Source: UBA6772 sp965183875
GTDB taxonomy: Bacteria; Bacteroidota; Bacteroidia; Flavobacteriales; UBA7430
DNA length: 64,000 bases
Direction: 5' to 3'
Assembly: GCA_965183875.1 (NCBI GenBank)
Contig: CBCYMK010000006.1
Location: 47,098 to 111,097 of the forward strand
The notes below the pieces were generated by a model. It had not been told where the DNA came from. It saw only the letters and a program-made list of their open reading frames with translations, and ran no database searches. Position numbers and translations under genes: made by a program. Shown piece by piece: positions 1-8,999 of the stretch (positions within the stretch are counted from its first letter, which is position 1; every line of letters begins with the position of its first letter).

Positions 1-194
1 ATATACCCTGATTTATACTTTATAAACAAAACAAATTTCGTGTTTGTGTTATTGAGTAGGCTAAGTAAGATCAGTTATTTGTATAGGTTTTTACTCTCAG
101 CCCTTTTATACACGCTGTTGTAGACTTGTATAAAATTTGTATAACTACTATTTTAGGTTTTATTTATCTAAAAGAAGATATTTACAATAGATAA

Positions 195-310
195 GAATTG
201 AGTTAAGCAATGAGCTGTGCTTTTGTTTACATCGGGGGGATTTAAATTCACTAGCACATAATCTTATTCATCATTGTTTTAAAAGCACTCTACTACGGTA
301 GGGTGCTTTT
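195..310 (+). ncRNA. Candidate small RNA locus E1 ending in a terminator
   Basis: No reading frame is supported between positions 1 and 449. Positions 234-247 hold a G-rich core (TCGGGGGGATTTAA) within a loop closed by GTGC/GCAC, and a strong terminator hairpin follows at 281-310. This layout resembles the two better candidates at 37717-37793 and 61168-61245. The core is only partly alike and I found no clean TAnnTTTG box upstream, so the 5' end is a guess. Confidence 0.3.
281..310 (+). terminator. Rho-independent terminator
   Basis: A 13-bp stem with one G-T pair (AAAAGCACTCTAC against GTAGGGTGCTTTT) closes a 4-base loop and ends in a T run. It has no protein gene upstream in the window, which supports a non-coding transcript or a gene ending left of the window. 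Confidence 0.7.
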
Positions 311-360
311 TAACGTTCTATATATTCTTAAACATTTTTTTGCCAAATATTTGGGCATAA

Positions 361-386
361 AAAAACTCCACCGAAGTGGAGTTTTT
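361..386 (-). terminator. Terminator downstream of the beta-barrel protein operon
   Basis: A perfect 11-bp stem (AAAAACTCCAC / GTGGAGTTTTT) with a CGAA loop. The A and T flanks make it usable on either strand. It lies 64 bases beyond the stop of the minus-strand gene at 450-1595. Confidence 0.75.
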
Positions 387-449
387 AATCTAAATCCCTA
401 AAACTTGAAATGAAATACTATAATAAGTAACACTTTTCAAACTTATAAG

Positions 450-1595
450 TTATAAGTCAAAGATGATGCCAAAGTCTATCACGTTTAAATCTCCTGGCCC
501 TTTATTATTTTCAAATAAATTATTTATATGGTATTTACCATAAAAATTAAATCCCATTACCCCTAACTGAGCTTGTAGACCATAGCGTACTTTATTGATA
601 TTGTATTCTCCTTTTTGCTTCTCTTTGTTGGAGTTATTGTTTTCGTCCAAATAAATTACTTTGGTTTTTGCTTTAAGCATATAACCTACAAATGGTCCAA
701 CAGCTATATTAAAGCCATCTTCCTCTTCTTTGTCGGAGCTAAAGTCTAATTGTAGTAAAAGCGGTGCATCAATAAATAAAGTAGCTAATTTGCTTTTTTG
801 TAATTCGTTAGGATTCTCAATCAATAATGTTTCCGATTCCGTTTCTCTTAAAATATAATTATTTGCATATTTATAATTATTACTTGTTAATGCAAGACCA
901 TATTTTAAAAATAATGGCCCTTTCGGGAAAACTCGGGTTTTACCGTAGTGTACATAAGAAAAGCTACCTAAGCCAGATTTTAAACTGTGATCCTCTCCAC
1001 TGACTAGTTTGCCTTCCTGATTAAGATAGTTATTAATCCCTATATGTACTTCAGTCATCATAAAAGTACGTTTTGTTGTATCTGCCCCTTCTGCTTCATT
1101 CGAATTCATCATATCTTCTGCATACTCTTCTAACTTCTCAATTATAGCATCTTTTTTTGTGGTTTTATTTTCTGTTTCAACGAAAACCCCATCGTCAGAA
1201 ATCTCTACAAGAGTAGAGTCTGTACCAGCTTTTTTTATAAAAATTCCTTCATCTGAAATGGAGATTATTTTCTTTGATTTTTCTCTAGACCCACCTTGAT
1301 TATTCAAATTTGTATCAATTTGAATATGCTCTATTATACTGTCGTTTTGTACAATTAGTTCCACAGTAACTACTGTATTGTCTTCACTGTCTATTCCAGA
1401 TAAGTTAAGACTTAGTTTATTTAGGAGTGCATTTAAGTCATGCTTGGAGAGTTCTTTTAACTCTTCTAAATTATCGGCTTCTATACTTATCTCATTTCCT
1501 ACAATGCTAATTTTAATTGTATCCGATAAAAATGTTGTTCCTGCAAATAGCTGTATTGGTATCAATACAGTTAAAATAAATAGTAGCTTTTTCAT
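450..1595 (-). CDS. Exported outer-membrane beta-barrel-like protein
   Basis: A 381-residue protein with a clear signal peptide (MKKLLFILTVLIPIQLFAG). Residues about 20-165 are charged and rich in D, E, K and T. The C-terminal half has alternating aromatic and hydrophobic strands ending in 'VIDFGIIFDL', typical of Bacteroidetes PorT/OmpA-like beta-barrels, so outer-membrane location is likely. The start codon overlaps the stop of the upstream gene as TAATG, so translation is probably coupled. Third gene of a sigma factor / membrane protein / barrel operon. The substrate or role is unknown. It might be the envelope component that this sigma system controls. Confidence 0.7.
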   Translation of the reverse strand: MKKLLFILTVLIPIQLFAGTTFLSDTIKISIVGNEISIEADNLEELKELSKHDLNALLNKLSLNLSGIDSEDNTVVTVELIVQNDSIIEHIQIDTNLNNQGGSREKSKKIISISDEGIFIKKAGTDSTLVEISDDGVFVETENKTTKKDAIIEKLEEYAEDMMNSNEAEGADTTKRTFMMTEVHIGINNYLNQEGKLVSGEDHSLKSGLGSFSYVHYGKTRVFPKGPLFLKYGLALTSNNYKYANNYILRETESETLLIENPNELQKSKLATLFIDAPLLLQLDFSSDKEEEDGFNIAVGPFVGYMLKAKTKVIYLDENNNSNKEKQKGEYNINKVRYGLQAQLGVMGFNFYGKYHINNLFENNKGPGDLNVIDFGIIFDL

Positions 1596-2188
1596 TAGTT
1601 GTTATTTAAGGTTAGTAAACTTTTGTAATCAATTTCTATTATTGGAAATTCTAGCTTCTTACTTTCTTTTTTTACGATCAACTTAGCAAAGTCAATTAGT
1701 TTTTCAACTGGGTTTTCAAATCGTGTTTTTTTAACTCTATTTTTAGGCGGGGCTTTAATTTTTAGTGTAACAAATACGGTATTTCTTTGTATTAATGTGT
1801 GGCTTTCATTTGGGTATTGTATTTCGTTTAAATCAATTGTATTTAAAGAAACTATAGGGGAAGCTATTTTCTTAGGTACTACTTTACTTTTTACTTTTTT
1901 TATACGCACTTGACTGATAATAGCTAATTCCTGTTTTTCAGTTTGTATAGTAGTTTGTTTTTGCAGGATTGTAGTTGTAGTATTCGTTGTGGCAATCTCT
2001 CTTTCTTCGGTGTAATTGAAATTAGTTGAATAAAATAATAGACCTATTAGTATACATGCTGCAGCTATCCATCTATAATTACTAGTATTGGATTTATCTA
2101 ATTCACTAGATAAAGTACTCCATAGTTTAGGGTCTACTTCAAGCTCATTATCCTTAAAATGAGATTTGTATTTATCTTCTATATTCAT
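1595..2188 (-). CDS. Single-span membrane protein, probable anti-sigma factor
   Basis: About 197 residues from the ATG at 2188. The frame stays open to 2251, but that longer start lies inside the sigma gene and gives an unlikely N-terminus. The N-terminus (MNIEDKYKSHFKDNELEVDP, then W) resembles cytoplasmic regions of small Bacteroidetes anti-sigma-like proteins. One transmembrane segment follows at about residues 38-55 (WIAAACILIGLLFYST), then a basic periplasmic region. It overlaps the sigma gene by 17 bases. The anti-sigma role is inferred from position and architecture. No zinc-finger motif is visible. Confidence 0.6.
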   Translation of the reverse strand: MNIEDKYKSHFKDNELEVDPKLWSTLSSELDKSNTSNYRWIAAACILIGLLFYSTNFNYTEEREIATTNTTTTILQKQTTIQTEKQELAIISQVRIKKVKSKVVPKKIASPIVSLNTIDLNEIQYPNESHTLIQRNTVFVTLKIKAPPKNRVKKTRFENPVEKLIDFAKLIVKKESKKLEFPIIEIDYKSLLTLNNN

Positions 2189-2687
2189 CTTTACACAAAT
2201 TTTGTAACATGATTTTTGCTTTTCGATACTGACTTTTCGATGTGTTTTCACTAATGTTTAATAACTCTGCTATTTCTCTGTGTTTATAACCTTCTATAGC
2301 AAATAAGTTAAACACATTTTTATAGCCCTTAGGTAAGCTTTGTAGTTTCCTCAAAAGAAATTCTGCTTCAGAAAAATCACTTTCTTTTATTGGACTGTCG
2401 ATTTCCAATAGACTAAGTCTTGTCCATTTAAGTTTAAACTTTTTTCTATAGTTCAAAGCTTCTCTAATAAAAATCCTTCGCATCCATCCTTCAAAATTTC
2501 CTTCTGCACTAAAACTATCCAGCTTGATATAAACCTTAATGAAACCGTTCATTAAGACTTCCTCAGCCTCCTCTCTCGAATTTGTGTAGCGTACACACAT
2601 GCTCAGCATTTTTGGTGCGTAGAGTTTGTATAACTCATTTTGAGCTTTGCGATTATTGGTGATACATTTTTGTATTAATTGCTCCAA
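2172..2687 (-). CDS. RNA polymerase ECF-type sigma-70 factor
   Basis: 171 residues, the usual ECF length. Region 2 spans about residues 12-70 (YKLYAPKMLSMCVRYTNSRE, then EAEEVL and WMRRIFI). Region 4 spans about 110-165 and has the helix-turn-helix pattern YKHREIAELLNISENTSKSQ. Such factors direct RNA polymerase to a small regulon, usually for envelope stress or nutrient uptake, and are held by a membrane anti-sigma factor. First gene of the three-gene operon running to 450, in which every junction overlaps. The signal it answers cannot be told from sequence. Confidence 0.9.
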   Translation of the reverse strand: MEQLIQKCITNNRKAQNELYKLYAPKMLSMCVRYTNSREEAEEVLMNGFIKVYIKLDSFSAEGNFEGWMRRIFIREALNYRKKFKLKWTRLSLLEIDSPIKESDFSEAEFLLRKLQSLPKGYKNVFNLFAIEGYKHREIAELLNISENTSKSQYRKAKIMLQNLCKDEYRR

Positions 2688-2784
2688 GAAGTGGTTTTTC
2701 TAGTAGTAGTTTTGTTCTTCTATTATGTAAGACAACAATTTACTTTAATTGGTTGCCTGCAGACAATAAATTTAAATTTTATTC

Positions 2785-2819
2785 AAAAAAAAAGCCATCT
2801 CTTAGGAGATGGCTTTTTT
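2785..2819 (-). terminator. Terminator downstream of the M43 metalloprotease
   Basis: A 9-bp stem (AGCCATCTC / GAGATGGCT) with loop TTAG, flanked by A and T runs. It lies 17 bases past the stop at 2836. Confidence 0.75.
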
Positions 2820-2835
2820 AATAGATTACTTATGA

Positions 2836-5037
2836 TTAGTCTGTTATAACTATCCTTTTAGTTAGGGTAGAACCATTTTGTTCTAATTGAATAAAGTAAA
2901 CACCTGCTTTAAGGCTAGGGTATAAGTTTTTTAGTTGAAGGCTGTTTTTAGTTGCATCTAAGTTCAATACTCTAGAAGCTAAAGTAGCACCATATACATT
3001 ACTTAGTGCAATACTTACAGCTGATTTCTTATAAAGCTCAAATTCTATAGTTACATCGCCTTTAGAAGGGTTTGGATAGATAGATAATTCGCTGAACACA
3101 TCCTCCGCCAATGATACTTCATTAGAGTTACAAACTATAAAGTTGTCCATGTATAACCAGTTTCCATTCTCACCAGTAAGTTCAAATTTAATTTGAACGT
3201 TCTTTTCTCCAGCAAGTGTACTTAAACTTAGCTGATATCTTTCCCATTCCTCATCTGAAGGTACAAATGGTAAGAACACAAATGAGTTGTCGTTGGTAAT
3301 TAAAGATTCTGTGTTGTAGTTTTTCTTTGATGTCCAAGTTCTACCACAGTCGTCACTAATATATACTCTTAAATTATCGTTTGTGCTCATATTCTTTCTA
3401 GCGTAAGCTAAATCGTAATATGCATTTATAGGCGCAGAAGCATTACTTAAATCTATGGTTGGAGTGATAAGGGTATGTCTGTCACCTTCTCTTGTAAATT
3501 CAGCACTTCTAATACGTACAGAAGCATTGTTTTCACCACCGTCTATTCCAGTAACTGTTGGGCTTGCAGCCTCTGTAGATCTGTCCCACGTAGGGTCAAC
3601 CTGAGCTTCTATTAACCAGTTCCAACTCTCTGTTGGGTAGGTTGGGAATTCTGAAGACTCAAAGTTTTGAATGTACGGGAACGACATATTCGCCTCGTCA
3701 TCGGTTACGGTGATATAGCTTTCTTTAAGAATTGATTTCTCTCCAGCTGCGTTTGTAGCAGTCAATGTGATAGGGAAGAATCCTGCTTCTTGGAAAATAA
3801 TATCTTCTGGATTTTCTGCAGTCGATGTTGCTGGAGTACCACCGTTGAAAGACCACTCGTAAGTAATAACACTATCTAAAGATAAGTTTACATTATACGT
3901 TTCATTATAGAATGAATAAGCGTCACCAGGACATCCATAAATATAATCAGAAGTAAATTCTGGAGTTGGCGTACATAGAGCTGTAATATATCCATCGTTT
4001 GTACCGGTAGCAATTAAGTTCTCTTCAGAAACCAATACCGATCTGTACTCGTCGATAGCAGAACGCATTCTTTCTCCTTGCAATAATGAGAACATATTCA
4101 TACAGTTGTCGTCAGAGTAGTCCATATAATTCATAAACATTTCTCCGTGTAACTGAGAAATAATTTGTGAACTTGTATCTGGAGAACAGCCCGAATTGAT
4201 TGTATCACCACTGTTGTAGCTAATGCGGTAAGGGTAGTCTTCAAGGCAAATTCCGAAGTTAGGTTCTTCTGCAGCCGGAGTATCGTTTACGTGGTCAGTC
4301 CCACAAGTAGCATCTCCCCAAATATGACGTAAGTTCAACCAGTGACCAGCTTCATGAGTTAAGGTTCTACCTACCTGAGAAGAAGCAGTTCCTATAGACC
4401 CACAATAGTCGTCTCTTAAGATCACACCATCTGTAGAAGCGTGGCTCCATAGTCGGTCAGGAAATTGAGCATATCCTAAAATAGTTCCGTAACTCGTTTC
4501 TTTGTCTATGTCTTTTACTACCCATACGTTAAAGTATTTTGTAGGATCCCATTGGATTAAAGCCTTAACGTTGTCGTTTGCCGATGAGGTTAGTAATGAA
4601 TAGGTACGCGTTACACCTTGCGTACAATTCCCATGTTCGTCTAATTGAGCCAAACGAAATTCTATATTAGAATTACCTGCATAGGCTTGAAAAGGTGTAG
4701 GAGTAAGTTCTCTATCAGCATTTAGATAAGCAAAATCTTCATTTAAACTTCGCATTTGATCTTCTATCTGAGCCATAGAAATGTTTTCTGCTCCTCCTTT
4801 ATGGATGATATGAAAGACCACCGGGATAATATAGTGTGCTGAATCTTTCACAGAATTCATTTCATTTTCTTGTTGAAGTTTGTTGAAAGCATTGAATTTT
4901 CTTTCCACTTCTTTGGCTACCAATGGGTTTTCAGCGTTTAATTCCTCGCGATGTTCCATAGAACCACACCAGTTTTGAGCTGTTGCTGTTGAGATAACCG
5001 TAAATAAGCTAAATGTAATTGCTATAAGCTTTTTCAT
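2836..5037 (-). CDS. Secreted M43 (cytophagalysin-type) zinc metalloprotease with T9SS sorting domain
   Basis: 733 residues. A signal peptide (residues 1-20) is followed by a propeptide-like segment and an M43/pappalysin-type catalytic domain. The zinc motif is HEAGHWLNLRH (His228, Glu229, His232, His238) and a Met-turn appears in 'MNYMDYSDD'. A PKD-like domain lies at about 355-445 (YEWSFNGGTP) and a jelly-roll-like domain follows at about 455-640. The C-terminus begins 'LSIYPNPSKG' and ends 'GVYFIQL..NGSTLTKRIVITD', a type A T9SS sorting signal. It is therefore probably exported by type IX secretion and either released or attached to the cell surface. A paralogue of the same architecture lies at 21861-23966. 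Confidence 0.92.
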   Translation of the reverse strand: MKKLIAITFSLFTVISTATAQNWCGSMEHREELNAENPLVAKEVERKFNAFNKLQQENEMNSVKDSAHYIIPVVFHIIHKGGAENISMAQIEDQMRSLNEDFAYLNADRELTPTPFQAYAGNSNIEFRLAQLDEHGNCTQGVTRTYSLLTSSANDNVKALIQWDPTKYFNVWVVKDIDKETSYGTILGYAQFPDRLWSHASTDGVILRDDYCGSIGTASSQVGRTLTHEAGHWLNLRHIWGDATCGTDHVNDTPAAEEPNFGICLEDYPYRISYNSGDTINSGCSPDTSSQIISQLHGEMFMNYMDYSDDNCMNMFSLLQGERMRSAIDEYRSVLVSEENLIATGTNDGYITALCTPTPEFTSDYIYGCPGDAYSFYNETYNVNLSLDSVITYEWSFNGGTPATSTAENPEDIIFQEAGFFPITLTATNAAGEKSILKESYITVTDDEANMSFPYIQNFESSEFPTYPTESWNWLIEAQVDPTWDRSTEAASPTVTGIDGGENNASVRIRSAEFTREGDRHTLITPTIDLSNASAPINAYYDLAYARKNMSTNDNLRVYISDDCGRTWTSKKNYNTESLITNDNSFVFLPFVPSDEEWERYQLSLSTLAGEKNVQIKFELTGENGNWLYMDNFIVCNSNEVSLAEDVFSELSIYPNPSKGDVTIEFELYKKSAVSIALSNVYGATLASRVLNLDATKNSLQLKNLYPSLKAGVYFIQLEQNGSTLTKRIVITD

Positions 5038-5210
5038 TTGTTATGAGATAGTTACTAGTTTGTTAATTGTAATTCCCATACGTGAGAAGACTCACCTATA
5101 AGGATTTCAAATATACATATTCTAAATAAATTGACTGCTAAGTTCATTTAATTTTTATTCTTCGCATACCATGGGCTTTTAACCTCGTATTTTTTCTACT
5201 TTTACCTACA

Positions 5211-7358
5211 ATGAGAAAGAAAATAAAAAACAAGAAAAATTCGGCTAAGTCGACTAATTTAAAGGCACTTAAAAGCACTATAATAGACCTTTGTAATGCC
5301 ACGGTTAAGCCAGTTACTTTTAAAGATATCTGTAGAACTTTACAGGTAAAAGATAAAATCGCCAAACACCAAACCTCCTTCATTATAAAAAACCTCGTTA
5401 TTGAAGGTGCTATAAAAGAAATGGGACATGGTAAATACGGTGCAAATACGACCCAAGAGTTTTACGAAGGTAAAATTGATAAAATTACTTCTGGTGCTGG
5501 TTATGTAGTATGTGAAGGTATGGAGCAAGATATTTTTGTTTCTGCTAGAAATGCCGGCCAAACTCTAGGGGGCGATATTGTTCGTGTTGTCCTTACAGGA
5601 AATCACACAGGTAAAAATCCCGAAGGTGTAGTCGTTTCTATTGTGAAACGCGGTAGAACAACCTTTGTTGGAAATATGAGAGTAGATGCTCGCCATAGTT
5701 TTATGACTCCTGATAATTCGCGCGTTGGTACTGATTTTTATGTACCTAAAGACAAGTTAAATGGAGCTAAAGATGGCGATAAGGTACTGGTAACCTTATT
5801 AGATTGGCCTAAAAAGGCAAAGAGTCCATTTGCAGAAGTTACCACTATAATGGGTGCTGCTGGAGAACATAATGCAGAAATTCATGCTATTTTAGCTGAG
5901 TTTGGATTGCCTTATGAATTCCCTGAGTCTGTAGAAGAGTTTGTAGAATCTATTCCCGAAACAATTTCTGAAGAAGAAATAAGTAAGCGTAGAGATATGC
6001 GTGAGGTTTTAACCTTTACCATTGATCCACACGATGCCAAAGATTTTGACGACGCCCTTTCAATACAGAAATTAGAGGATGATAAATGGGAAATAGGTAT
6101 TCATATAGCCGATGTTTCTCATTATGTTCAAGAGGGTACTTTATTAAATGATGAAGCATACGAGAGGGCAACATCGGTATATTTAGTAGATCGTGTTGTG
6201 CCTATGCTGCCCGAAAAATTGTCAAATAAAGTTTGTTCCTTAAGACCTAATGAAGAGAAGCTTTGTTTTTCTGCCATTTTCACTATTAATAGTAAGGCGG
6301 AGGTTTTAGAGGAGTGGTTCGGTAGAACGGTAATTTATTCTGACCATCGTTTTACCTACGAAGATGCACAAGAAGTAATTGAAACCAAAGAAGGGAAGTT
6401 TGCCGAGGAAATCTTGTTGATGGATAAACTGGCAAAAATTATGCGTGCAAAACGTATAGACGAAGGTGCTATTACTTTTGATAGAGTAGAAGTGAAGTTT
6501 CAGTTAGATGAAAAGAAGAATCCTACCGGTGTGTACTTTAAGCAAGCCAAAGACGCCAACAAGCTCATTGAAGAGTATATGCTCTTAGCCAACAGGAAGG
6601 TAGCTGCATTTATTGGGAAAGCTGCAGACGGTACTCCGAGTAATAAACCTTTTGTATACCGTATTCACGACGATCCAGACCCCGAGAAAATAAATAACTT
6701 CTCCACTTTTGTAAATCAATTTGGTCATCAAATGAATTTGCAAACGCCAAAAGAAATTGCCAATTCTATGAATAGGGTTTTGGCAGATGTTTCTGGAAAG
6801 CGTGAAGAAAATATGGTAGAACTTCTCGCAATACGAACTATGAGTAAAGCCAAGTACACTATAGAAAATATAGGTCACTACGGTTTAGGATTCGACTATT
6901 ACTCTCATTTCACCTCTCCAATACGACGTTGGCCTGATGTGATGGTTCACAGGTTGCTACAGCGTTATTTAGATGGTGAGAAAGTAACAGAAAAAGAAGC
7001 GATTGAGGAGCAGTGTAAGCATTCTTCAGCAATGGAAAAACTATCTACTGATGCAGAGCGTTCTTCTATAAAATATATGCAAGTAAAATACTTAATGGGT
7101 AAAGTAGGACAGGAGTTTATGGGCTCTGTCTCTGGTGTTACCGAATTTGGTATGTTTATAGAGTTGAAGGAGAGTCTTTGCGAAGGCTTAGTGTCTATGC
7201 GCGATCTTAAAGACGATCATTACGAACTGCATAAAGAGACTTTTAGCTTAGTTGGTAAAAGAACGAAAAAGCGTTTCCAGTTAGGTGATGCTGTGAAAGT
7301 TCGCGTTCGCAATGTGGATTTGGTGAAAAAACAAATCGACTTTCAGATGGTTAAATAG
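5211..7358 (+). CDS. rnr: Ribonuclease R (RNase II/R family 3'-5' exoribonuclease)
   Basis: 715 residues, normal for RNase R. The order is a basic N-terminus, a winged-helix region (about 15-75), cold-shock-like domains (about 85-230), the RNB catalytic domain with the metal-binding motif DPHDAKDFDDAL near residue 271 and the downstream motif YSHFTSPIRRWPD, and an S1 RNA-binding domain (about 637-713, MGSVSGVTEFGMFIEL). It degrades structured RNA and takes part in rRNA and mRNA turnover. A TAnnTTTA box (5197-5204) sits 6 bases before the ATG, so the mRNA leader may be very short. It is monocistronic, with a terminator at 7381-7410. Confidence 0.96.
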   Translation: MRKKIKNKKNSAKSTNLKALKSTIIDLCNATVKPVTFKDICRTLQVKDKIAKHQTSFIIKNLVIEGAIKEMGHGKYGANTTQEFYEGKIDKITSGAGYVVCEGMEQDIFVSARNAGQTLGGDIVRVVLTGNHTGKNPEGVVVSIVKRGRTTFVGNMRVDARHSFMTPDNSRVGTDFYVPKDKLNGAKDGDKVLVTLLDWPKKAKSPFAEVTTIMGAAGEHNAEIHAILAEFGLPYEFPESVEEFVESIPETISEEEISKRRDMREVLTFTIDPHDAKDFDDALSIQKLEDDKWEIGIHIADVSHYVQEGTLLNDEAYERATSVYLVDRVVPMLPEKLSNKVCSLRPNEEKLCFSAIFTINSKAEVLEEWFGRTVIYSDHRFTYEDAQEVIETKEGKFAEEILLMDKLAKIMRAKRIDEGAITFDRVEVKFQLDEKKNPTGVYFKQAKDANKLIEEYMLLANRKVAAFIGKAADGTPSNKPFVYRIHDDPDPEKINNFSTFVNQFGHQMNLQTPKEIANSMNRVLADVSGKREENMVELLAIRTMSKAKYTIENIGHYGLGFDYYSHFTSPIRRWPDVMVHRLLQRYLDGEKVTEKEAIEEQCKHSSAMEKLSTDAERSSIKYMQVKYLMGKVGQEFMGSVSGVTEFGMFIELKESLCEGLVSMRDLKDDHYELHKETFSLVGKRTKKRFQLGDAVKVRVRNVDLVKKQIDFQMVK

Positions 7359-7380
7359 ACTTATGAATTTATTGAAAACA

Positions 7381-7410
7381 AAAAAATCATTCCTAGGAGT
7401 GATTTTTTTT
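7381..7410 (+). terminator. Terminator after rnr
   Basis: The hairpin AAAAAATCATTCC / GGAGTGATTTTTT has one mismatch-like G-T pair and a T8 tail. It lies 22 bases past the rnr stop. Confidence 0.75.
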
Positions 7411-7456
7411 GCTTTGATTTTTGAGAGAAAAAGTACTAGAATAAAAATTGTTATGT

Positions 7457-7484
7457 GGGGCTTCAAGTGCTTCAGCCTGACAAA
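7457..7484. repeat. REP-like intergenic element
   Basis: Read on the minus strand this is TTTGTCAGGCTGAAGCACTT followed by GAAGCCCC. It fits the degenerate core TGTCA(n)CTGAGC...TCGAAG seen at three other intergenic sites in the window (35428, 43342, 47433). Related short palindromic elements are common between Bacteroidetes genes. Confidence 0.5.
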
Positions 7485-7528
7485 ATAATTACCTTCTTAC
7501 TACTTTAACTTCTCTACCTTCTTGAAAA

Positions 7529-8548
7529 TTAAGCATTAGTGAATTGCTCCAAAAAGCGAATGTCATTTTCAAAAAACAATCTCAAATCTTTTATTTGATA
7601 TTTCAGCATTGTAATTCTTTCTATACCCATACCAAAAGCAAAGCCACTGTATTTTTTAGAGTCAATTCCGCAGTTGTCTAAAACATTAGGGTCTACCATA
7701 CCACAGCCTAAAATTTCTACCCATCCTGTATATTTACAGATATTACATCCCTTGCTTTTGCAAATATTACATGAAATATCTACTTCTGCACTTGGTTCGG
7801 TAAATGGGAAGTACGAAGGACGTAATCTTATTTCTGTCTCTGCTCCAAAAAATTCTTGAGCAAAATGTAGTAAGGTTTGTTTAAGGTCTGCAAAAGAAAC
7901 GTTCTCATCTATATACAAGCCTTCAATTTGGTGAAATATACAATGCGCACGTGCCGATATAGCTTCGTTACGAAAAACTCTACCTGGAGATAAGGTTCTA
8001 ATAGGGGCAGGGTTCTTTTCCATATACCTTACCTGTACCGACGATGTGTGGGTTCTTAGTAAGACATCGGGATTCGTTTGAATGAAAAAGGTGTCCTGCA
8101 TATCTCTAGCAGGGTGTTCTTCTGGCAGATTCAATGCACTAAAGTTATGCCAGTCGTCCTCAATTTCTGGTCCTTCGGAAATGGTAAATCCTAAGCGAGC
8201 AAAAATCTCAACGATTTCATTCTTTACTATGGAAAGTGGGTGGCGTGAGCCTAAGCGCATAGCTTCTGCACTCATGGTCAGGTCCATCCCAGGTCCTGTA
8301 TTTTCTTTCGATTGTTCTAAGTTTTCCTTGAGTAGATTAACTTTTTCTTGAGCCTTGTTTTTAAGCTCATTAACGAGTTTTCCAAATTCTTTTTTCTCGG
8401 TATTAGGCACCTCTTTAAAGGCTGCAAAAAAGTCGTTTAAAATTCCCTTTTTACCTAAATAGTCAATTCTAAATTTCTCAACAAGCTCAAGTGAGTCAGC
8501 CTCAAATTTCGCTACTAAAAGTATGTGTTCCTTAATCTTGTTTAGCAT
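7529..8548 (-). CDS. pheS: Phenylalanine--tRNA ligase, alpha subunit
   Basis: 339 residues. An N-terminal coiled-coil arm (about 1-90) is followed by the class II catalytic core: EIEDDWHNFSALNLPEEHPA, motif 2 around VFRNEAISARAHCIFHQIEG, and motif 3 ending GFAFGMGIERITML. It charges tRNA-Phe together with PheT, which is not in the window. A cysteine cluster (CNICKSKGCNICKYTGW) lies before motif 3. This insertion is usual in Bacteroidetes PheS, and zinc binding there is my inference. It faces rnr convergently and appears monocistronic. Confidence 0.96.
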   Translation of the reverse strand: MLNKIKEHILLVAKFEADSLELVEKFRIDYLGKKGILNDFFAAFKEVPNTEKKEFGKLVNELKNKAQEKVNLLKENLEQSKENTGPGMDLTMSAEAMRLGSRHPLSIVKNEIVEIFARLGFTISEGPEIEDDWHNFSALNLPEEHPARDMQDTFFIQTNPDVLLRTHTSSVQVRYMEKNPAPIRTLSPGRVFRNEAISARAHCIFHQIEGLYIDENVSFADLKQTLLHFAQEFFGAETEIRLRPSYFPFTEPSAEVDISCNICKSKGCNICKYTGWVEILGCGMVDPNVLDNCGIDSKKYSGFAFGMGIERITMLKYQIKDLRLFFENDIRFLEQFTNA

Positions 8549-8595
8549 GTTTTAAGCTTTATCTCACCTATTTAAATTTGATGAGTGAAAATTTG

Positions 8596-8603
8596 TATAT
8601 TTG
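8596..8603 (+). promoter_or_regulatory. TAnnTTTG -7 box for the small lipoprotein gene
   Basis: TATATTTG matches the Bacteroidetes sigma-A -7 consensus, 40 bases before the ATG at 8644. A TTTG at 8577-8580 is slightly closer than the usual -33 spacing. Confidence 0.5.
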
Positions 8604-8643
8604 GCTTTTATCAACGGACAATATTACTAAATATTAAGGACAT

Positions 8644-8991
8644 ATGAAACGTAAATTAATTGCCTTTAAGAGTCTATTTATAGCTCTTATTACTGTGTTA
8701 AGTCTTAATTCTTGTGAAGAGGTAGTACATTACTATTCTGCAGAAGTTACTATAATGGATAACCAAGGGCATCTTATGAAAGATGTTAAAGTTACCACTG
8801 ATGTAGACGTAGACGAGCTTCATATAGTAGGGAAAGAAGCCTATACAGATGCTTCGGGTACTGTAGCTTTTGAATTCGATAACGAAGCAATTATGAAAGT
8901 AACTGCAGAATACGAAAATTACACCGGTGAAGGTTTAATTGTTCTTGAAGAAGATAAAAACGTAAAAGTAACGGTTGTCGTTTACGAGTAA
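8644..8991 (+). CDS. Small lipoprotein with a transthyretin-like fold
   Basis: 115 residues. A lipoprotein signal ends in the lipobox LNSC (Cys near residue 24), so the mature protein should be lipid-anchored. The rest is about 90 residues of predicted beta strands of the carboxypeptidase-regulatory type (VTIMDNQGHLMKDVKVTT, then TDASGTVAFEF, ending VKVTVVVYE), a fold common in Bacteroidetes surface proteins. No enzymatic motif. It stands alone between pheS and a hypothetical gene, so function is unknown. Confidence 0.75.
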   Translation: MKRKLIAFKSLFIALITVLSLNSCEEVVHYYSAEVTIMDNQGHLMKDVKVTTDVDVDELHIVGKEAYTDASGTVAFEFDNEAIMKVTAEYENYTGEGLIVLEEDKNVKVTVVVYE

Positions 8992-8999
8992 TACAACTA

